A DNA stretch of 64,000 nucleotides from Pseudovirgaria hyperparasitica (Eukaryota > Ascomycota > Dothideomycetes > Acrospermales > Acrospermaceae): assembly GCF_010093815.1 (NCBI RefSeq), contig NW_022985560.1:989501-1053500 (forward strand). Direction: 5' to 3'. Below the pieces are notes generated by a model. The model saw only the letters and a list, made by a program, of their open reading frames with translations. It searched no databases and was not told where the DNA came from. Shown piece after piece: positions 22,472 to 34,100 of the stretch (positions are counted from its first letter, which is position 1; the number at the start of each line of letters is the position of its first letter). A program made the translations under genes and the position numbers.

Positions 22472-24095
22472 TCATCTTTCAAGGCCATGTATGCCGTGTG
22501 TGATCTTAAGTCGAGCCATGTCGCGTTGTGTAGCCAACTTGTATCGATGAGAAGTGTTTTAACCATAGGGTGCTTTGATGAGGAAGGCTAATAAGGTACG
22601 TCTGTCGAAACAGGAAGTACTGCCGAAAACGCGAGGAGTAAGGTGAGATGTCTGGTACCGAGTGGTGCGTTTGGGTAGGTGCGCGAGAATCCTAGGAGCA
22701 TTGTAAAAGGGTTGTACAATGACAAACAGCAGCACTCATCTCAATCGTATTCCAGCATGTTACAAATGCGGACCTGAAGTCATTTCGGGAGGATAGTATC
22801 GAACTCATGAGAGCATGAAGCTGGAATCGAAGCACAACCACTCTTTTTGTGCTCTGACAAGCGCTGAACCCGCAAGGTTTCTGTCATCTTCTCCAAGGTA
22901 ATCGCAGAACGGAGCTATACGATGTGATTTGTTAAACCAATTCCTGTTTGTCAATGACGCAAACTGCGCCCGTCGTCTCTTCCAGCTTGGTCGGTTCGTA
23001 TTGCGTAGAAATACACAAACAGTACTGTCGGAACCGTCCAGCACTACCTCTCTTGCACTCATTCACAGCTACATATAGCCCGTATCATTCCTAACCGCAT
23101 AGCAGGGCCGCCGCCCACGGGCGAGGTCCATATCTTCAATGACAGCTTCTTCTGCAGCCTACAAAACCATGTCGTCCTCTTCCTCTATACCCATTATGTT
23201 CTTATATTTCTAGCCAGAGTGTATCAGGAGAAGCATTAATCCAGCCACCTGGCTACGACCAATCTCCACCCTTTGCTGAACACATTGTAAATACTCCACC
23301 ACGAGCAGGTAGCCGGCACCAAATTGCTACGGCCGGCTTGCTTCGACGACGTGCACTCCGCCAGCCTGTCGACATTTTTCAGTTTCTTATATGCTGGACT
23401 TTAAACGGTTCATTGAGCACCAGTGTGATTTTATCGAAGCTGCTATGTCTGTAGTCATCATTGCGTTCTTCACGACAGTGCGTGGCCTTGGTGTCTGAGA
23501 GGTTTGAAGATATGTATATGAGCGACCTTGTTCATCTCTTGATTGCCCGAGTCGCTAATAAGGAGTAGCAGCACGCAATAGAGCGTGGGAGAAAAAAGGG
23601 AGGGATGGGGCTGCTTACTAGTAGCTGGTGAAGAAGGCTACAGAGGTGTGTCGTGCATGTCCTGATGCAGGGCAGATGGTCAGCGAGGAGTACAAATCTT
23701 GTATGCGCTGGATGTGTGATGGGTGATTCAGCAACGAAGGTTCGATTTTACCGTGGGCCATTGGAAAGGAGGATTGAGACAGCAGATGGAGGTGTTCCGA
23801 TGTTGTGTGTGGAGGGACACGAGACTGTTCTGGGGCGTCCAGGGCGGAAGTTCAAGGAGAAAGACCATCATCATGATTGTGTCAAAGTAGAGCATCAAGC
23901 GGCAGAATCTCAAATGGGCGTGAAGAAAGTCAGTTCGCAATCTCCCTTCTCTCATCAGATCTGAGGCAAAAAGTTGATCTGGCTGCGTCCCTGTGAACAG
24001 TCTACCGTCTGCGCGGCAGCTGATAGTAGCCCATACCATGCCCCCCTTTCCCCGCCTACAGTGTCTGAAAATAAAATCATTGCAAAAGAGGAGCA
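22472..24095. other. intergenic, no gene recognised
   Basis: About 1.6 kb. Short frames (for example 22805-23062 minus, 23653-23964 plus) have no motif, signal peptide or splice support. Confidence 0.45.
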
Positions 24096-24101
24096 TAGCC
24101 C

Positions 24102-24112
24102 AGAGTCGAACC
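24102..24112 (-). promoter_or_regulatory. extragenic Pol III B box downstream of U6
   Basis: On the minus strand the sequence reads GGTTCGACTCT, matching the B-box consensus GGTTCGANTCC. It lies about 20 bp past the U6 terminator T-run, as the downstream B box of yeast SNR6 lies beyond its terminator. No tRNA body surrounds it, so it is not a tRNA gene. Confidence 0.7.
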
Positions 24113-24130
24113 GGTGCCAAAAAATGGCAA

Positions 24131-24244
24131 AAAAAATGTGTAATCTCTTTGATTAAGAACGTCATCCTTAGTGCAGGGGCCGTGCTAATCTTCTCTGTAT
24201 CGTTTCAAATTGTCCAAGACCCCGAAGGGCCTGCCCCGAAGGGC
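24131..24244 (-). ncRNA. U6: U6 spliceosomal snRNA
   Basis: U6 is the catalytic-core snRNA of the spliceosome, made by RNA polymerase III. On the minus strand the gene shows the invariant ATACAGAGAAGATTAGCA (ACAGAGA box and following AGC triad area), then CGGCCCCTGCACTAAGGATG (internal stem-loop region) and TCAAAGAGATT near the 3' end as in yeast U6, closing with a run of eight T residues (A-run at 24129-24136 on plus). The 5' end is set at a perfect GCCC-TTCG-GGGC hairpin (24233-24244), giving about 114 nt, close to the 112 nt of yeast U6. No intron interrupts it. 5' end is approximate. Confidence 0.94.
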
Positions 24245-24266
24245 GAAGAATGCACTTGCAAAGGGA

Positions 24267-24274
24267 CTTATATT
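24267..24274 (-). promoter_or_regulatory. TATA box of U6 gene
   Basis: AATATAAG on the minus strand lies about 23-30 bp upstream of the proposed U6 5' end, where Pol III U6 promoters place a TATA box. Confidence 0.65.
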
Positions 24275-25500
24275 CCACGACAAAGTGAGTGTGGGTGGTT
24301 GTTCGAGATGACCGAGCGCCCTGCCAAGCCCACAGGTCAGGATTGAGATTGTCAGCAAAACAAACAATTTCACCTGACCACACACCCGCCCATCTCTCCC
24401 ACACACCTACGACCTGTGGCACGACTTTCTCTCACGCTGATGATTCCTTCCTCACCTTACAGTCAAGTGAGCTGAGCTTACATGGCTTGCGATACTTGTG
24501 CCATTGGCACACACCCCCTATCACAGCAAGGACTTACTTTCGAGAGCTCACTGGCGAATCTACGTATTGTAGAAGCCGTCAGAGCGTGCATCAACGCCAT
24601 AGCTCCTACAAAGGTAACGTCTGAAGCTCCAACGGTTTGTTCGTCACTATCTCATTGAATACTTCCACAGTGTTCGATCGACTGAGCCTTTGAGTCACCA
24701 TCGTGTCGTCATGGACACCAGCGATTCTTGAGGTACACTTTACCTTACTATGACTCTACCTCGAAGGTAATTGGCCAAGTCCTTATAGTTGCCATAGGAG
24801 CTGACGTGATAGCAGGACCCGCGACTTGTATCGCTACCATGCGAAACCCGCATGGGCAACAGTCCACAAGAACTCTCGTGTCTCTGGGAGAAATGGTGAG
24901 AGTAAGCAAGAAAATCTCTTCTCGCGGCCGGTATGTACCTTTCGCTTCACCTTACTATCGCCCTGATCACAAGCTTATGGAACACCGTCGAAGTCATGAA
25001 AGTTTGGCATCATGTGACGCAATCACATCTCTTTCAAGTATTCGTCTGTACCTGCTTCATTGCAAGCTCAGCAGTAACAAGCTTAGTCGAGAAAAAACCT
25101 CGTCAACAGAATCGAGCTTTCACGCGAGACGAACGCTAGGAAGTATACATCGAAGAGCTTGGGAAGTGTAGTAGCAGCTACGACAAGAAAAGTTCCAAGG
25201 TGGGTCATCAATCAGCTTGATGGACCTCATTGTGGTAAGAGTCTCCAGTCAACTCTACTCCCTTACAACATCCGTTATGATGAACTCTTCCCTTAGTATT
25301 TGATGTGTGGCACCTGTTGGAATATGTCTTCGGACCACTCCGAGTTATGGAAAGCGTAGCAGGTGTGACGGGTCTACGCTCATACTAGGGGGGAAAAGAC
25401 CATTTGAAGCGGCGACAATAGGGCACGGAGGGTTCCTGACTACTGTCGTCTGCACTGTGAATAAAAACTTCTACACTGCTTACCACTTCTGAAATATCAA
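24275..25500. other. intergenic, no gene recognised
   Basis: About 1.2 kb with scattered short frames (the longest 24728-25171, plus) and no recognisable domain. Parts may be decayed repeat DNA continuous with the possible LINE scrap that follows. Confidence 0.4.
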
Positions 25501-25529
25501 TATTTTTGGCAACAGACATCACACTCAAA

Positions 25530-25745
25530 TTGAAGAAGATGCTAACGAGTTGCGCAGGCACCGTCGAGGATACTCCTTGCCGTGGGATGCGGTCGGTAAC
25601 CGTCGAGTACATTCTCTTGCAATGCACCCAGAGCATTTGGTCCGAGGGTAGTTTGTCTGAGGTGGAGGACTTGCGACCTGATATGTCCAGTGAGGGCGGT
25701 CAGAAGGCGGGATATACCATGGTATATCTGGACATTGGTAAGACT
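25530..25745 (+). mobile_element. possible non-LTR retrotransposon (LINE) 3' scrap
   Basis: The plus frame near 25545-25730 reads CAGTVEDTPCRGMRSVTVE, YILLQCTQS and a following acidic-to-basic segment. This resembles the cysteine-rich tail after the reverse transcriptase of Tad-type fungal LINEs, where C-x-C-G-x(n)-ET-x-x-H-x(4)-C precedes a short helical end. The His of that motif is not evident and no reverse transcriptase domain is seen upstream, so this would be a short, old 5'-truncated relic. A chance resemblance is quite possible. Confidence 0.25.
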
Positions 25746-26100
25746 GTTCAAATGCTCCTTTGCCTTGCATTATACCCTCCATGATGAGCACTGTACCGGT
25801 ACAGGAAGGCGTGGCTCTGTTGACCCTTATTGCACCACAGAAGGCGACATAATCCACGAACCGTCCGGTATAAAAAGAACAGGTTTAGCGTCGATAATGC
25901 ACGGAGTTCAGGCCCTTCAGCATGGTTCTAGGTGGCACACTGTCATCATAAAGCCTCTGAGGGGTGGATTCTGGTCATCATCGTGCGCAATGAAAACTAA
26001 AAAACTACAACCATTTCTGATGCTGGAATCTTTTTGGATACGATCTCGAAGATGTGGTGAGAGACATGCTAACACCATGAACAGATATCAAGGCCTCTAG

Positions 26101-27487
26101 GGGTCAATACGCAGTGCTAGTCAAGACTACCTGGACCGTTTGGCAGTCCAGGGACGAAAGATTTGCATGTCCATTGTCAGCCCTGGTATTGATCATATGG
26201 GTGGTTCAAGTTTTCAGATGATAGCAGTCTCAGATTGGCAGTACACTCGGGTTTGCATGCTCTTTCTCGTGGTTTCACGATGGAGGCTCTAGCAGTTAAA
26301 AGTGTAGCTGTGTTGTGACGCAAAGAGAAGAAGATAGGAAGAATAAATTGAGACTGCCACAGCTGAGCAAGAAGAAAATAGAGAGCGAGAGCTAGAATGA
26401 GAATGAGATAAAATGTATACTGCCAATTCCAATCACGGCATTGACATGCTCAGGCTGTCTGCTAGGCCTACTTTGACGTGCAAAGTGAAGACTTAAGAGT
26501 TGAGACTATAAATCGAAGGTCAGTTCTGCTAGGACCATGATATACTCAAAGGATCCGTAGACTGTCGTTAACGAGAGAGGATGAAGAAATGAATGATGGA
26601 GTAGCGTTAACTAAAGTTGAGGATGTAGATGAGGACGAAGAAGACGAAGATAATGGGAAAAGATGAAGTGTGTGGGCTCAAATGAACGAATTCTTGGCAG
26701 TAGGTTTTCACGGTTAGCGTGCTATCAACGAGAACGAGACTTGGATACTAAAGCTTCAACAACATCACACTATCGCACTGATCCTCTACTCTACTGTGCA
26801 CATCCAAAACCGCAAATATTCTGATCTTACAGTCTTCAAACCTCCTGCGACAGAACTTCCCTGCCTACGGTTGGAATCGGGCTTTAGCTGCGATGCGCTT
26901 CAGCCGCTCCCCCGCGTACTCTGGCACTACCCTTTGACTGGGATGGAAGCCAATCAACTACTCAGGACTGTTCACATGCTGTAGTTTCTACCACCCTTAC
27001 GAGCATCGCGTGCACATCCAGCTGTATATGATCGCATCCTACATCTGGCTTTTCGAAACCGCTCGAGTCTCTAAGCACACTTCAGGCATTCGATCAAGTC
27101 AATCTCATCCTGCCAACGCGACTCAGCGATTACAGGCGCACGATTGGGATCAAGGCAGGATCTGAATTCAGAACAGAGCATTGACAAAGCACGAAGATAT
27201 GATGTTACGAAACGCATATACGTATCCGTGGCCAAGAGGCATCACGAAATATGGCATCATATAGACGAAGACAGAAACATCCATTGCAGACTCCCAAAAA
27301 GGTCGCTGTGCATAGCATGCCTTACAGAGACTTGGTTCTCCTTTCTAGACTAAATCATAGTAACCAGTCACAGAAGCTATACTGCAAGAACTCGCCATGG
27401 GGATCCATGCCACAATGTAAAGTGTATACATGGAAAACTAAAAGTCTCTGCGTACCATTACACTTTCACAGTGCGGTCTAAGTCGCA
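26101..27487. other. intergenic, low-complexity patch
   Basis: About 1.4 kb without a convincing gene. At 26575-26665 there is a purine-rich run (GAGGATGTAGATGAGGACG and onward, GA-rich) that would encode acidic residues but sits in no supported frame. Confidence 0.4.
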
Positions 27488-27941
27488 ATGACTTTCTCTA
27501 CGGCCGGAAGAATCCATGCCGAAGCGGATCGGATCGGCTCGTGCATGCTGGTCCCTCCACTAGATTGGCGGAAATGCAAACTAAGAATACTTAATACTAA
27601 TCCATACTACATATTTTGGACAACCGAGCATGGCCACCTGACTTCTTTCATCAAAGTTGATGATAAATTCATCTTCGGACAGTGTCAAGAAGGCAAACAG
27701 CCACGCTACAAGGGGTACGGATGTGATATTTGTTTGGACTATGAATGGAAACGTCACTTCTGCTTCAAAGCTAGGTACGTACTATTATTCAATTTCATAA
27801 CCCTGAATACACCGTCGCCATCACTTCCCTCGCTCCCGGATATACACCCCGGATGGATATTAACATGCATAGTCCCTAGCCTTCATCTCTACCGGCACAA
27901 CCAGGATTAACGGCCTCGCCTTCCGAACTCTCATGTGGTAA
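27488..27941 (+). CDS. candidate small cysteine-rich protein (start uncertain)
   Basis: Not recognised. A frame from 27488 continues to a strong donor at 27775 (AG|GTACGT). Splicing to an acceptor at 27904 (ACCAG) gives exon 27905-27941 and a stop, for about 107 aa. The protein has six Cys (near residues 19, 30, 66, 79, 82, 92), an aromatic- and Lys-rich middle (NPYYIFWTTEHGHLTSF) and the pair GCDIC. No signal peptide follows the Met at 27488, so a 5' exon may be missing, or the gene is decayed. Size and Cys content would fit a secreted effector-like protein. This is weakly supported. Confidence 0.35.
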
Positions 27942-28107
27942 AACCCATCCACCATAGGCCATTCACTATAGCTATATACCACCCACATCATCCATGACTA
28001 CTAAACACCCGCACCGCCATAACAATGGCATACATAAACCCTCTTCCCAATCGAGCTCCGCAACCCAAACCGACCCCTCGCGTGATACTCACACACTCCT
28101 CCACGCC

Positions 28108-29124
28108 ATGCTCGCCTTCCTCCTCACCCCCCTCAGCACCCTCCTCCTCGCCGCCCTCAGCACCGCCCTCACATCCCCCAAATCACCAACCTCACCACAC
28201 CACCTCTTCACCTTCGGCGACTCCTATTCCCAAACAGGCTTCAACATCTCCCTCGCCTTGCCCTCCCGCTCAAACCCCATAGGCAACCCCTCCTTCCCTG
28301 GCTGGACCACCTCCGGCGGCCCAAACTGGCTCGGCTACCTCACCACCAGATACAACACCTCCCTCGTCCTAACATACAACTTCGCCTCCGGCGGCGCGAC
28401 CGTCGACGCCGCCCTCGTCGCCCCGTATACCCCTTCTGTGCTTAGCCTTGGCGACCAGGTTCGCATCTTCACGGACAACGCACACCTTGTTGACTGGCGC
28501 GCCGCGGGCGCGAGCACGTTCGCTGTGTGGATTGGCGTCAATGACGTGGGGAACAGTTGGTGGATGGACGACGAGACGGCGCGGGTGCAGCGTATAATCG
28601 CACGCTATTTCGAGCTCGTAGCGGACTTGTACGATGCTGGTGCGCGTCGCTTTGTGTTTCTGGGCGTGCCGCGTGAGTATTCGCGCTCCTTTCTCCGTCT
28701 ATTTTTTTTCAATCTCTCTATTCGATTAATCCATCTGCCCGTGTATACACAACCACACCAACGTAAGTACTGACACTCCCGACCTGTAGCAATTACCCGC
28801 TCGCCCCTCGTCCTGCGGACCTCCGACGCCCCAAGCCGCGCGCTCGAAGACAGCGTCATTGCAACTTTCAATAGCACGCTCAGCACCGCAGCACGCCAAT
28901 TTGCCACCACACATGCAGACGCGCACGTGTATGTTGTAAACACGACGCCTGCATTCGCGACGGCGCTCGATCATCCGGAGGTATATGGCGCGCCGGACGC
29001 GACGTGTTTCAATGAAGATGGACGGAGTTGTTTATGGTTTAATGATTATCATCCCGCGATGGCCATTCAGGGGTTGGTTGCGCGGGAGGTGGCGAGGGTG
29101 GTTGGGGGCGTTTGGGGTGCTTAG
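28108..29124 (+). CDS. secreted SGNH esterase, carbohydrate esterase family 16-like
   Basis: Likely extracellular acetylesterase acting on plant cell-wall sugars. Two exons, 28108-28672 and 28790-29124, 299 aa; 117-bp intron (GTGAGT...CTGTAG, phase 1). The start at 28108 opens a signal peptide (MLAFLLTPLSTLLLAALSTA); an upstream in-frame Met would put a hydrophilic tail before it. SGNH blocks: FTFGDSYSQTG (nucleophile Ser), YNFASGGATVDA (Gly block), VWIGVNDVGNSWW (Asn block), and NDYHPAM (Asp/His). These and GNPSFPGWTTSGGPNWLGYL are typical of fungal CE16 enzymes. Coding strand is C-rich in the 5' part of each exon and G-rich at the 3' end. Function call is good; exact substrate unknown. Confidence 0.9.
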
Positions 29125-29767
29125 GAAGTTGCTGCGTTGGGCGATGGATGATGGATTAGGGAGCAGAGGGGCAATGTGGGTGTTGATGGGTATGGCGGAA
29201 TGACAGTATTGGGGCATATACACGTTGAAAATTTGTCTATTGGCATATGGAAGCTATAGGCTCTTCGTAGGATCGTAGGACGAGAAACTGCGTTCCATAC
29301 AGGTAGCAGTTACCATAACCTCCGCAAGTACGTTATTGTCCAATCCGCTATACACAAGTCCAAGATATTGAATTCTGAACGTCCGGACAGAGCGTCGAGA
29401 TCGTGTTGGGTTGCAGAGTAGTCGGTATGCGAAAGGTCAATTCACGAAACATTGCGTCGAACAAACTTTGAAGCTGCCCAGTGAATCAGAAGATGCTTTG
29501 GACAAGGTCTATGCGAGATGGCATTGGTATCGGCAGGGACCGAAGCAGCCATATGGCAGGCCTAAGGTCGACCTACACACAGGAAGTGCGTTGCGGAAGC
29601 GGATGTAACTCTAGCTTTGATGCCGTGGCGGAAAGAGAGTTCAATTGATAAAGTGGCGTCACGAGTGCCAAGTTCGCTGTGACAACGGCACAACGCCGTG
29701 GGCGGGTTTGAACTGTGGCACATTTGAACTTTATGTATCAAGACAAGTATCAAGAAGTAGGAGGTAT
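29125..29767. other. convergent intergenic region
   Basis: About 640 bases between the CE16-like gene and the F-box gene. No coding region recognised. Confidence 0.45.
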
Positions 29768-31165
29768 TCAATCGCCTGTGCCGACGTAATGGATCCTCCA
29801 TTTGCTGTCGTCCCTGTCCTGGTACTCGGCCCATCCGCGAGGCAGGACTTCTGACACCGAAAAGTCGTCGTTAAGACCTTCTACACGACGAGCTTGCATC
29901 ATAAAAGCGCCGACTTGCCTTTCGCGGTTCCATAGTGCGCACTTCACGTCGTGTCGAGCGACTGCGGTGTCACGGTTCATAAGACCACTGGTATCCATCC
30001 CGAGACTTTCGAAACCTGAGTCCAATGCAAGGAGTGGCTCCGAAAGTTGACGGCAACCAAGCGTGTTTTGCTTCCAGGGGCACGGCTCGATTGCTTTATC
30101 AATACTCTCCTCACTCCCAAAGTAGTCGACATTGTTCAAGGCTCGTATCATGACTAGCTCACTAGACCCGCCACGCGCTCGGTTTGGTAACGTTTGCGTC
30201 CTGTTGGACACGAAATCCCAGATCTTGTAGGCATCGTAGGTAGTGCCGGCCGTGAACAACAACGGCGTGGCGGGTGGCAATGAATTGGCATCGTTGTTTG
30301 TAGGTTGATGACCGATGACATAGCCGGCACGAAGATGAGGGAATGCACCGTCTTGCCATAGATGATGCGCTTCTCGAGCCAAGTTTTGAGGTATCGGCAA
30401 TTCAGCGCCCGGAGTATTGACCTGGCCGTCGGTTTGTGAATACGTGGTATTTCTTGCGCAAACCCGAGGATAATATGGTCGTCTGTGCCCCGTCAATCGG
30501 GAGTCCGTCCGCAGTGTAAGAGTCTGGAGTGGTGAAATTGGCCGAGTAGAGCAGCCATCGAAAGCAGCAAAGAGACCAGGGCAGCAGCGAGCAGGTCTCA
30601 ATCTCAAGTGCCGTAAACGCAGTAGTAACGGGCTAACAGCGGTGCAAATATGCTCTTCGCTAGGTCCATTGTCCATATGTGGGTCCATGTATCGGTCTAA
30701 TATGTCTATCTCCAGAGAGGTGACAGAAAGAGGAAGTAACTTCAAGACTCCAAAAAGCTCGGCACCAGGAAAGGCGTATGTCTTGCTTCCAGCATGTACC
30801 ACATGAATGATAGACAGACTGGTCAGGTTTGGCATACGAAGCGGAAGACTGATCATTTGGGTCAGTCTATGGGAAGCCTTGGGAAGTTTGATTGCAAATC
30901 CCATTAGGTGTGATTGGGTAACGTGATAGGTCATGGATTTTACGAGATCAAGGTCGTTATTCTTCTTGTAGAAAGTCGGTAGTTGTGATGTATCGCCCAG
31001 CCTCGACACCAATGCGATATGCTGGTACAGATTTGGTAGGCCAGCATGGTACCACTGGCGGCAGACCAGTAAGGCAGCTATGTATTCGTATCGAAATGTT
31101 GACAATGCAAGATAGTCGAAGATATCAAGCAGAGTCTCAGTTGGGAGGTCATATATTCGAGCCAT
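29768..31165 (-). CDS. F-box protein, single exon, 465 aa
   Basis: F-box proteins bind Skp1 and recruit substrates to SCF ubiquitin ligases. The N-terminus (IYDLPTETLLDIFDYL, then AALLVCRQWYHAGLPNLYQH) is a standard fungal F-box at residues 3-50: L-P-x-E-x-L-x-x-I followed by C-x-x-W. The middle has leucine-rich, poorly regular repeats (LPLRMPNLTSLSIIHV, SPLLLRLRHLRLRPARC). The C-terminal third has no recognised domain and ends DSKWRIHYVGTGD. Uninterrupted frame with normal length for the large F-box/LRR-like group of Pezizomycotina. Cdc34, the E2 that works with SCF, is encoded 7 kb away, but this is probably coincidence. Confidence 0.82.
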   Translation of the reverse strand: MARIYDLPTETLLDIFDYLALSTFRYEYIAALLVCRQWYHAGLPNLYQHIALVSRLGDTSQLPTFYKKNNDLDLVKSMTYHVTQSHLMGFAIKLPKASHRLTQMISLPLRMPNLTSLSIIHVVHAGSKTYAFPGAELFGVLKLLPLSVTSLEIDILDRYMDPHMDNGPSEEHICTAVSPLLLRLRHLRLRPARCCPGLFAAFDGCSTRPISPLQTLTLRTDSRLTGHRRPYYPRVCARNTTYSQTDGQVNTPGAELPIPQNLAREAHHLWQDGAFPHLRAGYVIGHQPTNNDANSLPPATPLLFTAGTTYDAYKIWDFVSNRTQTLPNRARGGSSELVMIRALNNVDYFGSEESIDKAIEPCPWKQNTLGCRQLSEPLLALDSGFESLGMDTSGLMNRDTAVARHDVKCALWNRERQVGAFMMQARRVEGLNDDFSVSEVLPRGWAEYQDRDDSKWRIHYVGTGD

Positions 31166-34100
31166 GCTGTCAGAGCTTCTAGTATCGGTAGTATCGGACG
31201 CGGTCTGAAGCGTTGCAAGTAGTGCCCTGAATCGACAATGGCAATTATCGCGTACCGCACGAGGCTGGCTGATGAGGCTGAACAGCGCTTACAACTGGAT
31301 TTGAAGAAGCCTCGTAGATGAAGAGTGTAGGAGTGTGGACCATAAGCGACAGAAGGATGAGGATGAAGTCGAGGACAAGAATGAATGTAGCAACCAAATG
31401 CCGAGATGGTGATGGATACATACCGATCAACCTAGGAGCCCCGTCTTATTTACTTATCTTAGCGTCTCTGCCTCAGGCACTAAGTCAACCTCTGTTTCGA
31501 CGACGAATCAACACCAAGCGGCATCAGTCACCACATCTTGATGTTGTTCATTCATCTCACTATGAGAGCTTTAGATGTTATGACACCTCTTAGAAAGTAC
31601 GCATGACTCTGTCCTTGTCCAAGTAATGCGACATCGTTTGCTGCTTTTCAAGCCAGGGCGCGGCATGGCAAGTACCTACGAAGAATATCCGAATCCCCTC
31701 AATCGGCTCTACAGCTCTCCAGATCACGACGAGACTTGACAGACATAAATAAGAACGAGAACAGACTCAAAGATGTACGACCATGATATATCGTGGCATA
31801 AATTTAGCCAGCCCGAGATCAACGTCTGCGGAGGCGTGGGTCATTCATTTGGAACATATTGGCATTCATCTTAAATATATGCAGCCTCGGCGATAAACTG
31901 CGAAATGCTATCATCAGTACATACGGATGTCCAGACGAACGGCGGTCTCGGCTGATGCACTATTCGACAGACCAGCACACAATATCCGAGCTTCCCAACA
32001 CGAGGCACAGAGGCGGCTGAAGACCTGCCGGGATGTTCTGCATCCTTGTCCGTCCTCTTCGTCTATGTGCTATATCCGAGAAATCATGGACATGGGCAAA
32101 GGCAAAGGCATGGACACGGCAAGCATTGCTATACTTCTGCAACATGCCATAAGCATTGTACGCCACTTGTTGGTTGCTTATGCCGGCAGTCCACCAACAG
32201 CCAAGAGCCCCACTACTATTGCTATTGCTCGCAAATACTTTGCATCACCTTGCTGTTCTACCGCAGCAGAGTAGCATTCGGCCATCTCTGCCCTCAGGTA
32301 CCTATCCCTCGATTCTAGATCCCGTGACGTTCCTGGACCGTCTTCGAACCCTCGCTTCCGTTCCCTATACTTCGGCCTCTTAATCCAATGCTGACATGGT
32401 ACCGCGCGACCCAGCTGCCTGCCATTCCATCTCGAATTATCTCGTCATAGACCGCTGCCTTGGAGTCCGATACGAGATATTTCGCGTTTCACACCACGCG
32501 GAAAGCCCATAGGAGCCATTCTCCATCTCTGATACCATGAAGAGGCGTGCTACCCTGTTATTCACTTTCCGAGGCGTCGTATTGCCAAGCTCTATCTACG
32601 GAACTGGCGAAGGGCTACCGTATAACGAAACACCCGCATGACCGGTTTGTGCCCAATGTCGACCTCACATGAATGAAGTCGATAGTTGATCCCTGATCTG
32701 GTGTATACCTTTCCATCAAGGATACCCCCGCACGGTGTCCGCAAATACATATCGAAGGAATATGGACTCAGATCCGTCCTTGTAGAATCACCTGTCCTAT
32801 CTGCCTGAGATGGAGCACACGCGATCCTTCCCGTGTGCATCTCAATACTGGCTCTTATTCCTGCTTCTTGCCATTTAGGAATCACAAGCATTGAGGACTA
32901 ATGCATGTCCTATAGTACTACATACGTTTTCCAGAGCGATCCTGGATCGAACATCTACGGGCGTCCATCCCGTTGGGCTGTGTTACATCCGACCATGCCT
33001 TCGGGTCTGCACCTCAAGGCCTTGTGGTGGCATCTGATCTTGTTTCTCGAGACGTGTCTATCTTGCAGCTTCGCTCAGCCTCCCACGACCGTGCCTGCCA
33101 TGAAAACTTTCGTGGACGATCCAACAAGGTGTCTCGCAGCCAAGGCATATTTCGTATTTACTGGCATGACCTTCGAGCGCGTTCCAGGGCATCTTTTTTA
33201 CCAAAATGCGGCGTGACTACTATATTTCACCGTTCGTCTTTCTGTGCAAAACTACTATTACTACCCAGTTGCATGGCAGATAGCTTCTATGTTCTGACAG
33301 TGGCATGTGTGTGTGTCTTCCAGCCGGCAGTGACTCAATACTAGAATCTTACTGGTTGATTGTAGTCTCGTCGTCTTGCAAATGCGTAGTTGAGACAAGG
33401 CTGTGCTACGCTGCTAGTTGAAAGCTTGCTCATCGAGTGACCAGGGCTTGCGACCGAGGCAAGACCAGAGTGAAGCTCTATCGATGTGGTGTAGTGTACA
33501 AGATGTCTCTGCCAAGACTTCAGTGACTACCAAGTCTTCTACGGTCTCGTATTTTTTCCTATTATTAGTCCTTCCTCCGCTATGCAGGCCTCACTCTTGG
33601 AACACGGCGGGACTCGCTCCGAGCCTAATTAATACCACCCCCCTGTCGTATACTCGTTCTGTCTTACAGCCACGTTTAGGCATTCGACAACTTATGTATC
33701 CTTGTTCCTGGATCTGTCCAGATATTCGCTAATCGCTGTACTCCTACGAAATCTATGTGGGCGTAAAACATAGTCCCCAACCTGTTAAGTACATATTTAT
33801 ATTTTGCTGCAATGGCATTTCGATACACTAACTCGTGTTATCGTCAGGATTAACACTCACAAACAAACGGATAGAGTTCTCAATCCACAGGCTGATCTGG
33901 AGTGGCACGTTTCAACTACGATCGTGCCGCAGGCAACCAATGTCTTAAGGACTTCCGACTGAACTTGAGCACATAGCTTTTCTTTCACCGTATGACCGCT
34001 TCCTGAACCGTCTCACGAGAGCCAAGATGACTGTGGCTTGTTCCTGCATAAGCCTTCATACGGTCGGCCGTGGTCCAGCTGTCAGTGAACGGGATCATGA

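Noticed and set aside
24070-24125. Possible tRNA gene at the GGTTCGACTCT sequence
   Set aside because: No acceptor stem, D arm or anticodon arm can be folded around it. Its position just past the U6 terminator fits an extragenic B box.
31927-32274. 115-codon plus frame in the gene-poor stretch
   Set aside because: No motif, ambiguous start and overlapping frames of similar length; looks like chance.
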